This document shows, in pieces, positions 1 through 6,417 of a stretch of DNA of 13,324 nucleotides; positions within the stretch are counted from its first letter, which is position 1; every line of letters starts with the position of its first letter. The DNA is taken from positions 1 to 13,324 of the forward strand of contig CACYBN010000172.1 of NCBI GenBank assembly GCA_902772675.1, given 5' to 3'. Under the pieces are notes generated by a model that saw only the letters and a program-made list of their open reading frames with translations, had not been told where the DNA came from and did not search any database. The translations under genes and the position numbers were made by a program. Origin of the DNA: an uncultured Erysipelotrichaceae bacterium (GTDB lineage Bacteria > Bacillota_I > Bacilli_A > RF39 > UBA660).

Positions 1-333
1 ATTTTAACTACTTTTTTTATACTTATATATCCAATTATAGTTAAAATTGGTATTGATAAAGAAATAAATAAATTATATAAGAATAGTTTAAGAATGAGAG
101 AAGAAAAAGAAACTATATATTTTTATAAAGATCATTTAGTAGATAAGTCTAATTTAAGTGATTATAATATTAAATATAAAGATATATTATGTACTTGTGA
201 AACTAAAGATAATATATATATTTTCTTTGAAGATAATAAAGCTTTTATTTTAATTAAAAAGATGATAGATAAAGAAGAAGAATTAAAAGAATTATTAAAA
301 AAAGAAACTAAATATAAGAGGTATAAAAGATGA
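1..333 (+). CDS. YcxB-like membrane protein, 3' part (5' end outside window)
   Basis: The frame is open from the first base, so the ATG at 94 is internal and the true start lies left of the window. About 110 residues are visible. A hydrophobic segment at visible residues 2-16 is the end of a membrane helix. After it comes a basic stretch, then a small beta-rich domain at about residues 35-95 with the pattern TIYFYKDHLVDKS, IKYKDI, ETKDNIYIFFEDNKAFILIKK. This is typical of the YcxB-like C-terminal domain, which has two N-terminal helices and a cytoplasmic PH-like fold of unknown function. The C-terminus is very rich in Lys and Glu. The stop TGA overlaps the next gene's ATG (ATGA at 330-333), so the two genes are translationally coupled. 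The family call is from pattern recognition; the fold statement is family knowledge. Confidence 0.75.
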   Translation: MLTTFFILIYPIIVKIGIDKEINKLYKNSLRMREEKETIYFYKDHLVDKSNLSDYNIKYKDILCTCETKDNIYIFFEDNKAFILIKKMIDKEEELKELLKKETKYKRYKR

Positions 334-1001
334 AATATTATAGATATGAATTTAATTTAGTGCTTCTAAATATAGTTGCAGTTATATTATTTGTTTTTAT
401 GATATTTATTACTTATTTTATAACTGGATCTATTAATTTTATAGATAGTTTAAGAATGATAGATATAGTCTATTTAATTTTATGGATGATGTTACATGAA
501 TTATTACATGGAGTAGGTTTCTTAACTTGTGGTGAAGCTAAAATAAAAGATATATATTTAGGAGCTGCTATTGAAAAAGGTATTTTCTATTGTATGTGTA
601 AGAAAGAAATTTCTAAAAAGAATATCTTAATAGCTTTGATGTTTCCATTTGTATTTATTGGAGTTGTTACTTATATATTAGGAATAGTTTTCTCTATAAA
701 AATATTAATATTATTATCTGTTTTTAATATATCTGGAGCAGCTGGAGATCTTATGATGTTTTTAGATATAGTAAGAATGCCTAATAATACTAAATATATT
801 GATTTAGATAGCATTACAGGTTATACTTTATTATCTAAAAATGATTTAAAAGAAGTAAGAACTTATTCTTCATATATAGCTGAAAGTGGTAAATATACAG
901 ACAAAATAAAACCTAAAGATTTTACAAGAATTAAAATATCTAATATATCTAAAATTTTTATAGTTATTATTCTATTATTTGCAATAATATCATTATTTTA
1001 A
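330..1001 (+). CDS. DUF3267 family membrane zincin (putative metalloprotease)
   Basis: This is a 223-residue integral membrane protein with a zinc-protease signature. Hydrophobic segments lie at about residues 10-32, 43-62, 99-123, 124-146 and 205-223. HELLH at 56-60 (H56, E57, H60) is the HEXXH zinc site placed inside a membrane helix, as in site-2-protease-like zincins. D140 in SGAAGDLMMFLD is a possible third zinc ligand. The conserved LGAAIEKGIFYCM block (77-89) and the late RMP motif fit DUF3267, a putative zincin peptidase family whose substrate is unknown. The start overlaps the upstream stop, and an AAGAGGT sequence lies just before it. The next gene starts 9 bases after this stop. 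The metal-site reading is from sequence; protease activity is inference. Confidence 0.8.
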   Translation: MKYYRYEFNLVLLNIVAVILFVFMIFITYFITGSINFIDSLRMIDIVYLILWMMLHELLHGVGFLTCGEAKIKDIYLGAAIEKGIFYCMCKKEISKKNILIALMFPFVFIGVVTYILGIVFSIKILILLSVFNISGAAGDLMMFLDIVRMPNNTKYIDLDSITGYTLLSKNDLKEVRTYSSYIAESGKYTDKIKPKDFTRIKISNISKIFIVIILLFAIISLF

Positions 1002-1010
1002 GGAGGAAAT

Positions 1011-1571
1011 ATGTTATATAGATTTTTAAGACCAATTATTAAGTTTTTATATTATATTCTTTATAGACCTAAAGTAGAAGGTAAGAAGAATATTCCTAAA
1101 AAAGGTGGTGTAGTTATAGCATCTAACCATAAAAATAATTTTGATTGTATTTCTATTATTGCTACTAACTACAGAACAGTTAATTTCCTTGCAAAGAAAG
1201 AACTTTTAGAAGGAAAATTTGCATGGTTATTTAGAGGTATGAGAATTATTCCAGTAGAGAGAAAGACAAAAGATCATACTGCATTACCTACTGCTATTAA
1301 GGAGTTGAATGAAGGAGCAGTTATTGGAATATTTCCAGAAGGAACTTTTAATAGAACTGATGAACCAGTAATGGATTTTAAAATAGGGGCAGTTAAAATG
1401 GCTCATGATACTGATTCATATATTGTTCCTTGTGCTTTAATTGGTTCATATAAACTATTTAAAAAGAGATTTATAGTTAGATATGGAGAACCATACAAAG
1501 TTAAAAGTGATGACTTAGATAAAGAAAATAAAATATTGAGAAAGAAAGTAACTGATTTATTATTAAAGTAA
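1011..1571 (+). CDS. plsC: 1-acyl-sn-glycerol-3-phosphate acyltransferase (PlsC/LPLAT family)
   Basis: This protein should transfer an acyl group to lysophosphatidic acid to make phosphatidic acid, the precursor of membrane phospholipids, at the inner face of the membrane. The 186 residues carry all four LPLAT blocks: NHKNNFD (39-45, the catalytic H40-X4-D45), FRGMRIIPVER (74-84), FPEGTFNR (108-115, glycerol-phosphate binding) and IVPCAL (138-143). A short hydrophobic or amphipathic N-terminus (residues 1-18) probably binds the membrane. Length is slightly below the usual 190-240. The start is fixed by AGGAGG at 1001-1006, which overlaps the upstream stop. It is the last gene of the YcxB-DUF3267-PlsC unit. 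A terminator begins within its stop codon. The exact acyl acceptor could differ among paralogues. Confidence 0.9.
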   Translation: MLYRFLRPIIKFLYYILYRPKVEGKKNIPKKGGVVIASNHKNNFDCISIIATNYRTVNFLAKKELLEGKFAWLFRGMRIIPVERKTKDHTALPTAIKELNEGAVIGIFPEGTFNRTDEPVMDFKIGAVKMAHDTDSYIVPCALIGSYKLFKKRFIVRYGEPYKVKSDDLDKENKILRKKVTDLLLK

Positions 1572-1590
1572 GTAATTACTTTCTTTTTTT
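1565..1590 (+). terminator. intrinsic terminator after plsC
   Basis: The arm AAAGTAA (1565-1571) pairs perfectly with TTACTTT (1576-1582) across a GTAA loop, a GNRA-type tetraloop. After one C come seven T (1584-1590). The 5' arm includes the plsC stop codon, so the terminator starts inside the gene. Confidence 0.8.
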
Positions 1591-1611
1591 AATGATTTAA
1601 GATTTATTTTT

Positions 1612-1620
1612 TGTTATAAT
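1612..1620 (+). promoter_or_regulatory. extended -10 promoter of the MYG1-like gene
   Basis: TGTTATAAT is a perfect extended -10 (TG-N-TATAAT). No convincing -35 is seen, which is common for extended -10 promoters. Initiation should fall near 1627. That puts the ATG at 1625 at or before the transcript start and favours translation from 1637. Confidence 0.65.
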
Positions 1621-1636
1621 TGTTATGGTGATGTTT

Positions 1637-2551
1637 ATGTTAAAAATAACAAAAAATATTGAAGAAGCAAATTTAATAACACATGCTAGTAAATTTCATG
1701 CAGATGAAGTGTTTGCTACTGCATTTTTAGCTAGATTTATAGATAATCCGGTTGTATGTAGAGTAAATGTTGTTCCTGATAATATTAGAGATGATCAAAT
1801 AGTTTATGATATTGGTTTTGGTAAATTTGATCATCATATGAAAGATTTTAATGAAAGACATGGAAGTGGTGTTAAATATGCTGCTTTTGGATTAATTTTT
1901 AGAGAATATGGTATGAAATATTTAGAGAGTATTGATTTAAATAGTGCACCAATTGCTTTTAATATGATTGAACATGAAGTTGTTGAGTGTGTTGATGCTA
2001 TTGATAATGGAGAGTTTCCTGAAATTAATACTCCATATACATATAAAGCGTTAGATGGAATTATTGCTGATTATAATGCTTGCTGGGATGAAGATGTAGA
2101 TAATGATAATAATTTTATGGAAGCTTTTAATTTTGCATATACTTATTTAGATAAAGTAATAAAAAGAACATATGCAAAGATTAGAGCTAGAAGTGAAGTA
2201 GAAACTGCGATTGGAGAATCTAAAGATCATATAATGTATTTAGATAAATATATGCCTTTTAAAGATATTGTTGTAGCATCATCAAATCCTAAAGCTTTAG
2301 ATATTTATTTTGCTATAACTCCATCAAATAGAGGTGGATATAATATTCATACTATTCCAATTAATAAAAATACACATGAAACTAGAATGGACTTTCCTGC
2401 TGAATGGGGAGGACTTGCTGACTCAGAACTACAAAAAGTAAGCGGAGTAAAAACTGCTACTTTCTGCCATTCAGGATTATTTTTAGCAGCATGTGATACA
2501 ATTGAAGATGCTTATTTAATGGCAAGACTTGCTATTGAACATAACAATTAA
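1637..2551 (+). CDS. MYG1/UPF0160 family DHH-like metal-dependent hydrolase
   Basis: This 304-residue protein belongs to the MYG1 (UPF0160) family. The eukaryotic member is a 3'-5' RNA exonuclease; the bacterial role is not settled. Metal-binding motifs are near the N-terminus: THASKFHADE (H16, H21, D23), VYDIGFGKFDHH (D58, D65, H66, H67) and GSGVKYAAFG. The C-terminal signature FCHSGLFLAACDT (about 276-288) is also present, so the protein looks complete and intact. An in-frame ATG lies 12 bases upstream at 1625. However, the -10 box ends at 1620, and GGTGAT at 1627-1632, which matches the extended anti-SD, sits four bases before ATG 1637. I therefore prefer 1637. The gene stands between a terminator and the promoter of the next gene, so it is probably monocistronic or partly read through. 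Confidence 0.88.
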   Translation: MLKITKNIEEANLITHASKFHADEVFATAFLARFIDNPVVCRVNVVPDNIRDDQIVYDIGFGKFDHHMKDFNERHGSGVKYAAFGLIFREYGMKYLESIDLNSAPIAFNMIEHEVVECVDAIDNGEFPEINTPYTYKALDGIIADYNACWDEDVDNDNNFMEAFNFAYTYLDKVIKRTYAKIRARSEVETAIGESKDHIMYLDKYMPFKDIVVASSNPKALDIYFAITPSNRGGYNIHTIPINKNTHETRMDFPAEWGGLADSELQKVSGVKTATFCHSGLFLAACDTIEDAYLMARLAIEHNN

Positions 2552-2557
2552 ATATTA

Positions 2558-2580
2558 TATAATTATAATGTAATGAGGAG
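2558..2580 (+). promoter_or_regulatory. tandem -10 boxes and ribosome binding site for the Lys/Thr-tail gene
   Basis: TATAAT occurs twice back to back (2558-2563 and 2564-2569), seven bases after the MYG1 stop. AGGAG at 2576-2580 lies seven bases before ATG 2588. This decides the start against the ATG at 2573, which would have no ribosome binding site. The transcript leader would be only about a dozen bases. No clear -35 is visible. Confidence 0.5.
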
Positions 2581-2587
2581 TGAAAGA

Positions 2588-3055
2588 ATGAAAAATAAAG
2601 AGTTAAGAGCAAATATTATCTTTTTTATAGGAGTAGCAGTATTTTTGGGAGCACTATGTTTTGGATTTATAGATAAATCATTTAATAAATTAATTTTAAG
2701 TGGAATTATGGCTATTGGATTATTAATTGAATTTGTTGGTTTAATTTTAATTTTTAGAGCGGATAAGAAGAAAACTCCAAAGACTGGTAAGACTGAAGAA
2801 GAAATTGAATTAGAAAAAGAAAAATCAGTTAATGAAGAAAAAGTAGAAAATATTGTAGAAGCTACTACTAAACCAGTTAAAGAAGAAAAAGAAGAAGAAC
2901 AACCTAAGAAGAAAACAACAACTACTAAGAAAAAGACTACAACTAATAAATCATCAGCTAAGAAGAATACAACTAAAAAGACAAGTACTGCTAAAAAGAC
3001 AACTAGCAAGAAGAAAACAACAACAAAGAAATCTAATAATAAAAAGAGTAAGTAG
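2588..3055 (+). CDS. two-helix membrane protein with Lys/Thr-rich (histone-like) tail
   Basis: I do not recognise a family for this 155-residue protein. Two hydrophobic helices lie at about residues 9-27 and 35-57, joined by a short loop (GFIDKSFNK). A charged Glu/Lys stretch follows at 64-106. From 107 to the end the tail is almost only Lys, Thr, Ser and Asn in runs such as KKKTTTTKKKTTT. It resembles the basic tails of AlgP/histone H1-like proteins and could bind nucleic acid or anionic envelope polymers; that is inference. By the positive-inside tendency, the tail is probably cytoplasmic. The ATG at 2588 is chosen over 2573 because AGGAG sits seven bases before it. A strong terminator starts within the last codons. 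Orthologues probably share the helices but vary in tail length. Confidence 0.75.
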   Translation: MKNKELRANIIFFIGVAVFLGALCFGFIDKSFNKLILSGIMAIGLLIEFVGLILIFRADKKKTPKTGKTEEEIELEKEKSVNEEKVENIVEATTKPVKEEKEEEQPKKKTTTTKKKTTTNKSSAKKNTTKKTSTAKKTTSKKKTTTKKSNNKKSK

Positions 3056-3074
3056 ACTAAAGTCTACTTTTTTT
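3050..3074 (+). terminator. intrinsic terminator after the Lys/Thr-tail gene
   Basis: AAGTAGAC (3050-3057) pairs perfectly with GTCTACTT (3062-3069) around a TAAA loop, with T at 3068-3074. It is remarkable because the next gene's ATG (3079) comes only four bases after the T run. Confidence 0.8.
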
Positions 3075-3078
3075 GAAT

Positions 3079-3531
3079 ATGAAAAAAAGAATATTATTGG
3101 ATTGGTTATTAGTTGTTATATTAATGATAATTATTTTTATGTTTTCTAAAGATCCAGCAGTATCTTCTAGTGATAAGAGTAATTATTTAGTAGAGACATT
3201 AGTTAATTTCTTTAATCTTAAAAATATAGATTTATTTGAATTAAATGTAATTATAAGGAAATTAGCACATTTTATTATATATTTTATTTTAGGAGTGCTT
3301 GTATTTAATGCAGTTAAAGATACTAGTAGTAAAACTCTTATAAGTATTATGATTATTTCTATATTGATATGTACTCTATATGCTGAAACAGATGAACTTC
3401 ATCAAATGCTTGTTCCTGGTAGAAGTGGTGAAGTAAGAGATGTTATTATCGACTCAGCTGGAAGTAGTCAAGGAGCGCTTATATATTTTTTAATTTTAAA
3501 AAATAAAAATAAGAATTTAAAAGAATTATAA
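3079..3531 (+). CDS. VanZ-like family membrane protein
   Basis: This 150-residue protein has hydrophobic segments at about 7-23, 60-78, 86-101 and 131-141. The VanZ-like motifs are clear: RKLAHF (60-65), the DELHQ core (105-109), VPGR (112-115) and RDVIIDSAGSSQGAL (120-134). The family is named after the teicoplanin-resistance protein VanZ, but most members, such as this one away from a van cluster, have no proven function in the cell envelope. The N-terminus with FSKDPAVSS matches the usual 'FSSQ' region, supporting ATG 3079; a TTG at 3073 is also in frame. No ribosome binding site is visible before either start, because the upstream bases are a terminator hairpin. How it is expressed is therefore unclear. 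Confidence 0.85.
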   Translation: MKKRILLDWLLVVILMIIIFMFSKDPAVSSSDKSNYLVETLVNFFNLKNIDLFELNVIIRKLAHFIIYFILGVLVFNAVKDTSSKTLISIMIISILICTLYAETDELHQMLVPGRSGEVRDVIIDSAGSSQGALIYFLILKNKNKNLKEL

Positions 3532-3543
3532 TTATTTATAATT
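3524..3543 (+). repeat. AT-only hairpin at the VanZ gene end
   Basis: AATTATAA (3524-3531) and TTATAATT (3536-3543) form a perfect inverted repeat with a TTAT loop, spanning the stop codon. It lacks a T run and has no G or C, so at best it is a weak terminator. Its right arm overlaps a possible -35 of the frr promoter. Confidence 0.35.
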
Positions 3544-3563
3544 TAATAATAATATGATAAAAT
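3535..3563 (+). promoter_or_regulatory. promoter of frr
   Basis: TGATAAAAT (3555-3563) is an extended -10. TTTATA at 3535-3540 is a four-of-six -35 with a 17-base spacer. The predicted transcript start near 3570 gives a leader of about 42 bases, the longest of the plainly predicted leaders here. Confidence 0.5.
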
Positions 3564-3611
3564 TACAGTGTAGGGAATAATAATTTAGATTATTTATGAA
3601 GGGAGATTAAT

Positions 3612-4157
3612 ATGAATACTGATATTATTATGGAGACCGAAGAAATGATGAAAAAGTCAATTGAAGCTTTAGAAAAGAAATTTCAAACTGTTAGAGCAGG
3701 AAGAGCTAATCCAGCAAGTTTAGATGGAGTAATGGTTAATTATTATGGAAGTATGACTCCATTAAAACAATTAGCTACTATTTCAGTACCTGAAGCTAGA
3801 CAATTACTTATAAAACCTTATGATAAAGGAGCATTATCTGCAATTGAAAAAGCTATTTTTGAAGCTAATTTAGGATATACTCCAGGTAATGATGGAGAAA
3901 ATATAAGAATTGTTATACCTGATTTAACTGAAGAAAGAAGAAAAGAATTAGTTAAACAAGTAAAATCTATGGCTGAAGAAGGTAAAGTTTCAATTAGAAA
4001 TATTAGAAGAGAAGCAATGGAAGACGTTGAAAAATTAAAATTACCTGAAGATGAAGAAAAAGGTAAAGATAAACAAATTCAAGACTTAGTAAATAAATAT
4101 AATAAAATAGTAGAAGATAAATTAAAAGAAAAAGAAACAGAATTACTTACAGTGTAG
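3612..4157 (+). CDS. frr: ribosome recycling factor
   Basis: Ribosome recycling factor acts with EF-G to split the post-termination ribosome and free mRNA and tRNA. The 181 residues are close to the family's usual 185 and align end to end: a helical start (ETEEMMKKSIEALEKKF), the hallmark VRAGRANPASLDG (27-39), QLATISVPEARQLLIKPYDKGAL, GYTPGNDGENIRIVIPDLTEERRKELVK, and VSIRNIRREA in the C-terminal helix of the three-helix bundle. The start at 3612 is supported by GGGAG at 3601-3605 and by the normal N-terminal length. The common partners pyrH and tsf are absent beside it, so the usual translation cluster has been broken up in this lineage. A DHH-family gene follows after eight bases and is probably cotranscribed. 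Confidence 0.97.
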   Translation: MNTDIIMETEEMMKKSIEALEKKFQTVRAGRANPASLDGVMVNYYGSMTPLKQLATISVPEARQLLIKPYDKGALSAIEKAIFEANLGYTPGNDGENIRIVIPDLTEERRKELVKQVKSMAEEGKVSIRNIRREAMEDVEKLKLPEDEEKGKDKQIQDLVNKYNKIVEDKLKEKETELLTV

Positions 4158-4165
4158 GTATTACT

Positions 4166-5050
4166 ATGGATTATGGATTATTAAAACAATATGAACCACT
4201 ATATGTTATAGGACATAAAAATCCTGATATAGATTCTGTAGTATCATCTATTCTTTTATGTAATATTTTAAAAAGTCATGATATAGAATGTTATCCTTGT
4301 TTTTTAGATAATAATTATGAAATTGAAGAACAAAGCAAAAAAATGATAGATGACTGTGCTTCTTTAAATATGAAGATATTGTCTAGTGATGAATTAGATA
4401 ATTTAAATTTTGTTTTAGTAGACCATAATGATCCTAATCAATCTATTGGGCTTAATAAAAGAATAGTTTGGGGAATAGATCATCATCCTAATAGCAAATA
4501 TTTATCTAATATTTATATTAAAATGTTATCTTCTTGTTCTTTATTAATATTTGATTATTTTAAAGATTATGAGTTTTCTAATGAAGAAAAATTTATGATA
4601 TTTATGGCTACATTAGATGATACTGCTTTCTTTAAAAAGAAAAAAATAGTAGAGAAAGATCAAGATATTATTGATAGATTAGGATTTGATTTAGATAGTG
4701 AAGAACTATTTAATAAGTACTTTATATTAACTGATATGAATAAAGACTTGAAAGATTATTTAAAAAGTCCAGAAAGAAAATATAATTATAGAAATATAGA
4801 ATTTGGTTGTACTTTGATTAATACAACTGATGAATATGAATATTTAAAAAAATCTTTTATTGAAAATATTAATAAATTAGAGGGTAATTATCTTGGAATA
4901 TGGACTAATTATTCTAAAGATATTACATATACTTATTTTAAATATAATGATGAAGTAATAGAGAAAATATATGATTATATAGCAGGAAGAGCATTAGATA
5001 TTATTCCTGATATATATAAATATATAGATAAATTATTAGACACAATTTAA
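4166..5050 (+). CDS. DHH family protein related to Mn-dependent (family II) inorganic pyrophosphatase
   Basis: The 294-residue protein has the metal-site motifs of family II pyrophosphatases (PpaC): GHKNPDIDS (H17, D21, D23), LVDHND (D86, H87), IDHH (H106, H107) and LDDTAFFK (D152 in the place of PpaC's SDT). The N-terminal DHH domain (about 10-190) is therefore likely active on a phosphate ester or anhydride. The C-terminal part (about 215-294) is in the position of DHHA2, but the SRKKQ-type signature that binds pyrophosphate in PpaC is not visible; the end reads YIAGRALDIIPDIYKYID. True pyrophosphatase activity is thus uncertain, and a divergent DHH phosphoesterase is equally possible. The start at 4166 follows frr by eight bases; the ribosome site TAGGT overlaps the frr stop codon, suggesting coupling. 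Confidence 0.8.
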   Translation: MDYGLLKQYEPLYVIGHKNPDIDSVVSSILLCNILKSHDIECYPCFLDNNYEIEEQSKKMIDDCASLNMKILSSDELDNLNFVLVDHNDPNQSIGLNKRIVWGIDHHPNSKYLSNIYIKMLSSCSLLIFDYFKDYEFSNEEKFMIFMATLDDTAFFKKKKIVEKDQDIIDRLGFDLDSEELFNKYFILTDMNKDLKDYLKSPERKYNYRNIEFGCTLINTTDEYEYLKKSFIENINKLEGNYLGIWTNYSKDITYTYFKYNDEVIEKIYDYIAGRALDIIPDIYKYIDKLLDTI

Positions 5051-5073
5051 ATATTGAATTTGTTTAATATTTA
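5048..5073 (+). repeat. AT-rich inverted repeat after the DHH gene
   Basis: TAAATATT (5048-5055) and AATATTTA (5066-5073) are perfect inverted arms around a 10-base loop. It starts at the DHH stop codon. With no T run it is a poor intrinsic terminator. The -35 of the next promoter overlaps its loop and left arm. Confidence 0.35.
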
Positions 5074-5082
5074 GGGTATTAT
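5054..5082 (+). promoter_or_regulatory. sigma-A-type promoter of the SPFH gene
   Basis: TTGAAT (5054-5059) and TATTAT (5077-5082) are separated by exactly 17 bases. The leader would be about 30 bases and ends in AAAGGAGG (5104-5111), seven bases before the ATG. This is the strongest ribosome binding site in the window. Confidence 0.5.
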
Positions 5083-5118
5083 TATATTATAAGATATTAA
5101 TCTAAAGGAGGAAAATAA

Positions 5119-6318
5119 ATGGGATTAATTAAAGCAGCAGTATCTGCAGTTGGATCTACATTAGGAGATCAATGGCAAGACCTTATCAAATGTGAAGATT
5201 TAGATGCAAATACTCTTATGATTAAGAAGACTACTACAAGTGAACAAATTTCTAAGGGTAGTAGAATTATTGTAGCTCCAGGACAAATAGCAGTTATTTA
5301 TGATTCTGGAAGCATTGTAGATGCAACAGCAGAGGAAGGTGTTTACACATTTGATTCATCAACTTCTCCATCATTCTTTGGTGGTCAATTTGGTGCAGTA
5401 TTTAAAGAAATGTGGCAAAGATTCACATATAATGGAACACCTGCTAAAGAACAAGCTATTTTCTATTTTAATGCTAAAGAAATTATGGATAATAAGTTTG
5501 GAACAGCAACTCCAATTCCTTTCCAAGATTGGTCACATGCAATTCCAAATCAAATGACAGGATCTATTATGCCAATGGGTGTAAAAGTAAGATGTTATGG
5601 TAAATACACATTCCAAATTTTTGATCCAGCATTATTTATGAGAACATATGCAGGAACAGCAGAAAAGTTAACTAAAGAAGAAATTACTGATCAAATGTCA
5701 TCAGAAGTTATTGCTTCTTTCCAAAACGTATTAAACGAATTAGGAAATAGTGCTCATAAAGTACCATTACTAGAATTACCATCTCAAACAGATGAAATTA
5801 AACATGTAATGGATGAAAAAGTATTCGATGAACAAATAAGAAATAGAGGATTAAAACTAGTTGGATTTATTGTTGAATCAGTTACACCTGATGATGAATC
5901 TAACAAGAAGATTACTGAATACGAACATAATGCTAATAGCATGATGCAACAAGGACGTGTTCTTAATGTTATGGAAACAGCAGCAGGAAACGCTAATGGT
6001 GCAGCTAATGGATTTATGGGTATCGGTATGATGAATATGGCTAGCGGAGGAATGGCTGGTGGAGTTATGGCTAATGCATTTGGTAATCCACAAACTCAAC
6101 CAACTCAAGCATATGATCCATATGCTCAACAACCTGCTGCTCAACCACAACCAGCTCCTGCAGCAGCTCCAGTAGCAGAAACTCCAGCACCAACTGAAAC
6201 TCCAGTTGCAGCTGAAGCACCAGCACAAGCTCCAGCAGCAGGAACAAAAGTATGTTCTAACTGTGGTGAACCTGTAACTGGAAAATTCTGCGCTAACTGT
6301 GGAACACCAGTAGAATAA
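5119..6318 (+). CDS. SPFH domain protein with C-terminal zinc ribbon (YdjI-like)
   Basis: The 399-residue protein matches the SPFH/'virion core protein' group that includes Bacillus subtilis YdjI, which helps bring the PspA-type envelope-stress protein to the membrane. The beta-rich SPFH part spans about residues 25-260 (for example ISKGSRIIVAPGQIAVIYDSG, and VKVRCYGKYTFQIFDPALFMRTYAG at 155-179). A Gly/Ala/Met-rich segment runs over 285-322, then a Pro/Ala/Gln-rich linker over 325-374. A zinc ribbon of two CxxC pairs follows: C379, C382, C391, C394. There is no signal peptide, so it is probably cytoplasmic or membrane-peripheral. No pspA or ydjGH homologue is nearby. The near-perfect ribosome site and its codon choice (more GCA, CCA and ACA, and some AAC) suggest high expression. 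A strong terminator follows. The stress role is by analogy only. Confidence 0.85.
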   Translation: MGLIKAAVSAVGSTLGDQWQDLIKCEDLDANTLMIKKTTTSEQISKGSRIIVAPGQIAVIYDSGSIVDATAEEGVYTFDSSTSPSFFGGQFGAVFKEMWQRFTYNGTPAKEQAIFYFNAKEIMDNKFGTATPIPFQDWSHAIPNQMTGSIMPMGVKVRCYGKYTFQIFDPALFMRTYAGTAEKLTKEEITDQMSSEVIASFQNVLNELGNSAHKVPLLELPSQTDEIKHVMDEKVFDEQIRNRGLKLVGFIVESVTPDDESNKKITEYEHNANSMMQQGRVLNVMETAAGNANGAANGFMGIGMMNMASGGMAGGVMANAFGNPQTQPTQAYDPYAQQPAAQPQPAPAAAPVAETPAPTETPVAAEAPAQAPAAGTKVCSNCGEPVTGKFCANCGTPVE

Positions 6319-6320
6319 TA

Positions 6321-6347
6321 AAAAGTCAGTGTAAACTGACTTTTTTT
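6321..6347 (+). terminator. intrinsic terminator after the SPFH gene
   Basis: AAAAGTCAGT (6321-6330) and ACTGACTTTT (6335-6344) form a perfect 10-bp stem with a GTAA tetraloop and a T run at 6341-6347. It begins right after a double TAA stop. Confidence 0.92.
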
Positions 6348-6380
6348 ATTTATAAATTAAAAAAATAATAGCTATTTTTA

Positions 6381-6389
6381 TGATATAAT
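6381..6389 (+). promoter_or_regulatory. extended -10 promoter of the Ig-like surface protein gene
   Basis: TGATATAAT is a perfect extended -10. The predicted start near 6396 leaves a leader of about 22 bases with TAGGTG at 6405-6410 as the ribosome binding site before ATG 6418. Confidence 0.6.
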
Positions 6390-6417
6390 TTATTCATAAT
6401 AGAGTAGGTGTTTTTTT

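Noticed and set aside
2563..3009. Long minus-strand frame rich in Val, Leu and Phe opposite the Lys/Thr-tail gene
   Set aside because: It is the mirror of Lys/Thr codon runs (AAG/ACT read backwards give Leu/Val/Phe), has no ribosome site and lies over a clear plus-strand gene.
5878..6228. Minus-strand Cys/Ser/Trp-rich frame opposite the SPFH gene
   Set aside because: It is the antisense of the Pro/Ala/Gln/Met-rich linker; composition is unlike any protein family and there is no ribosome site.
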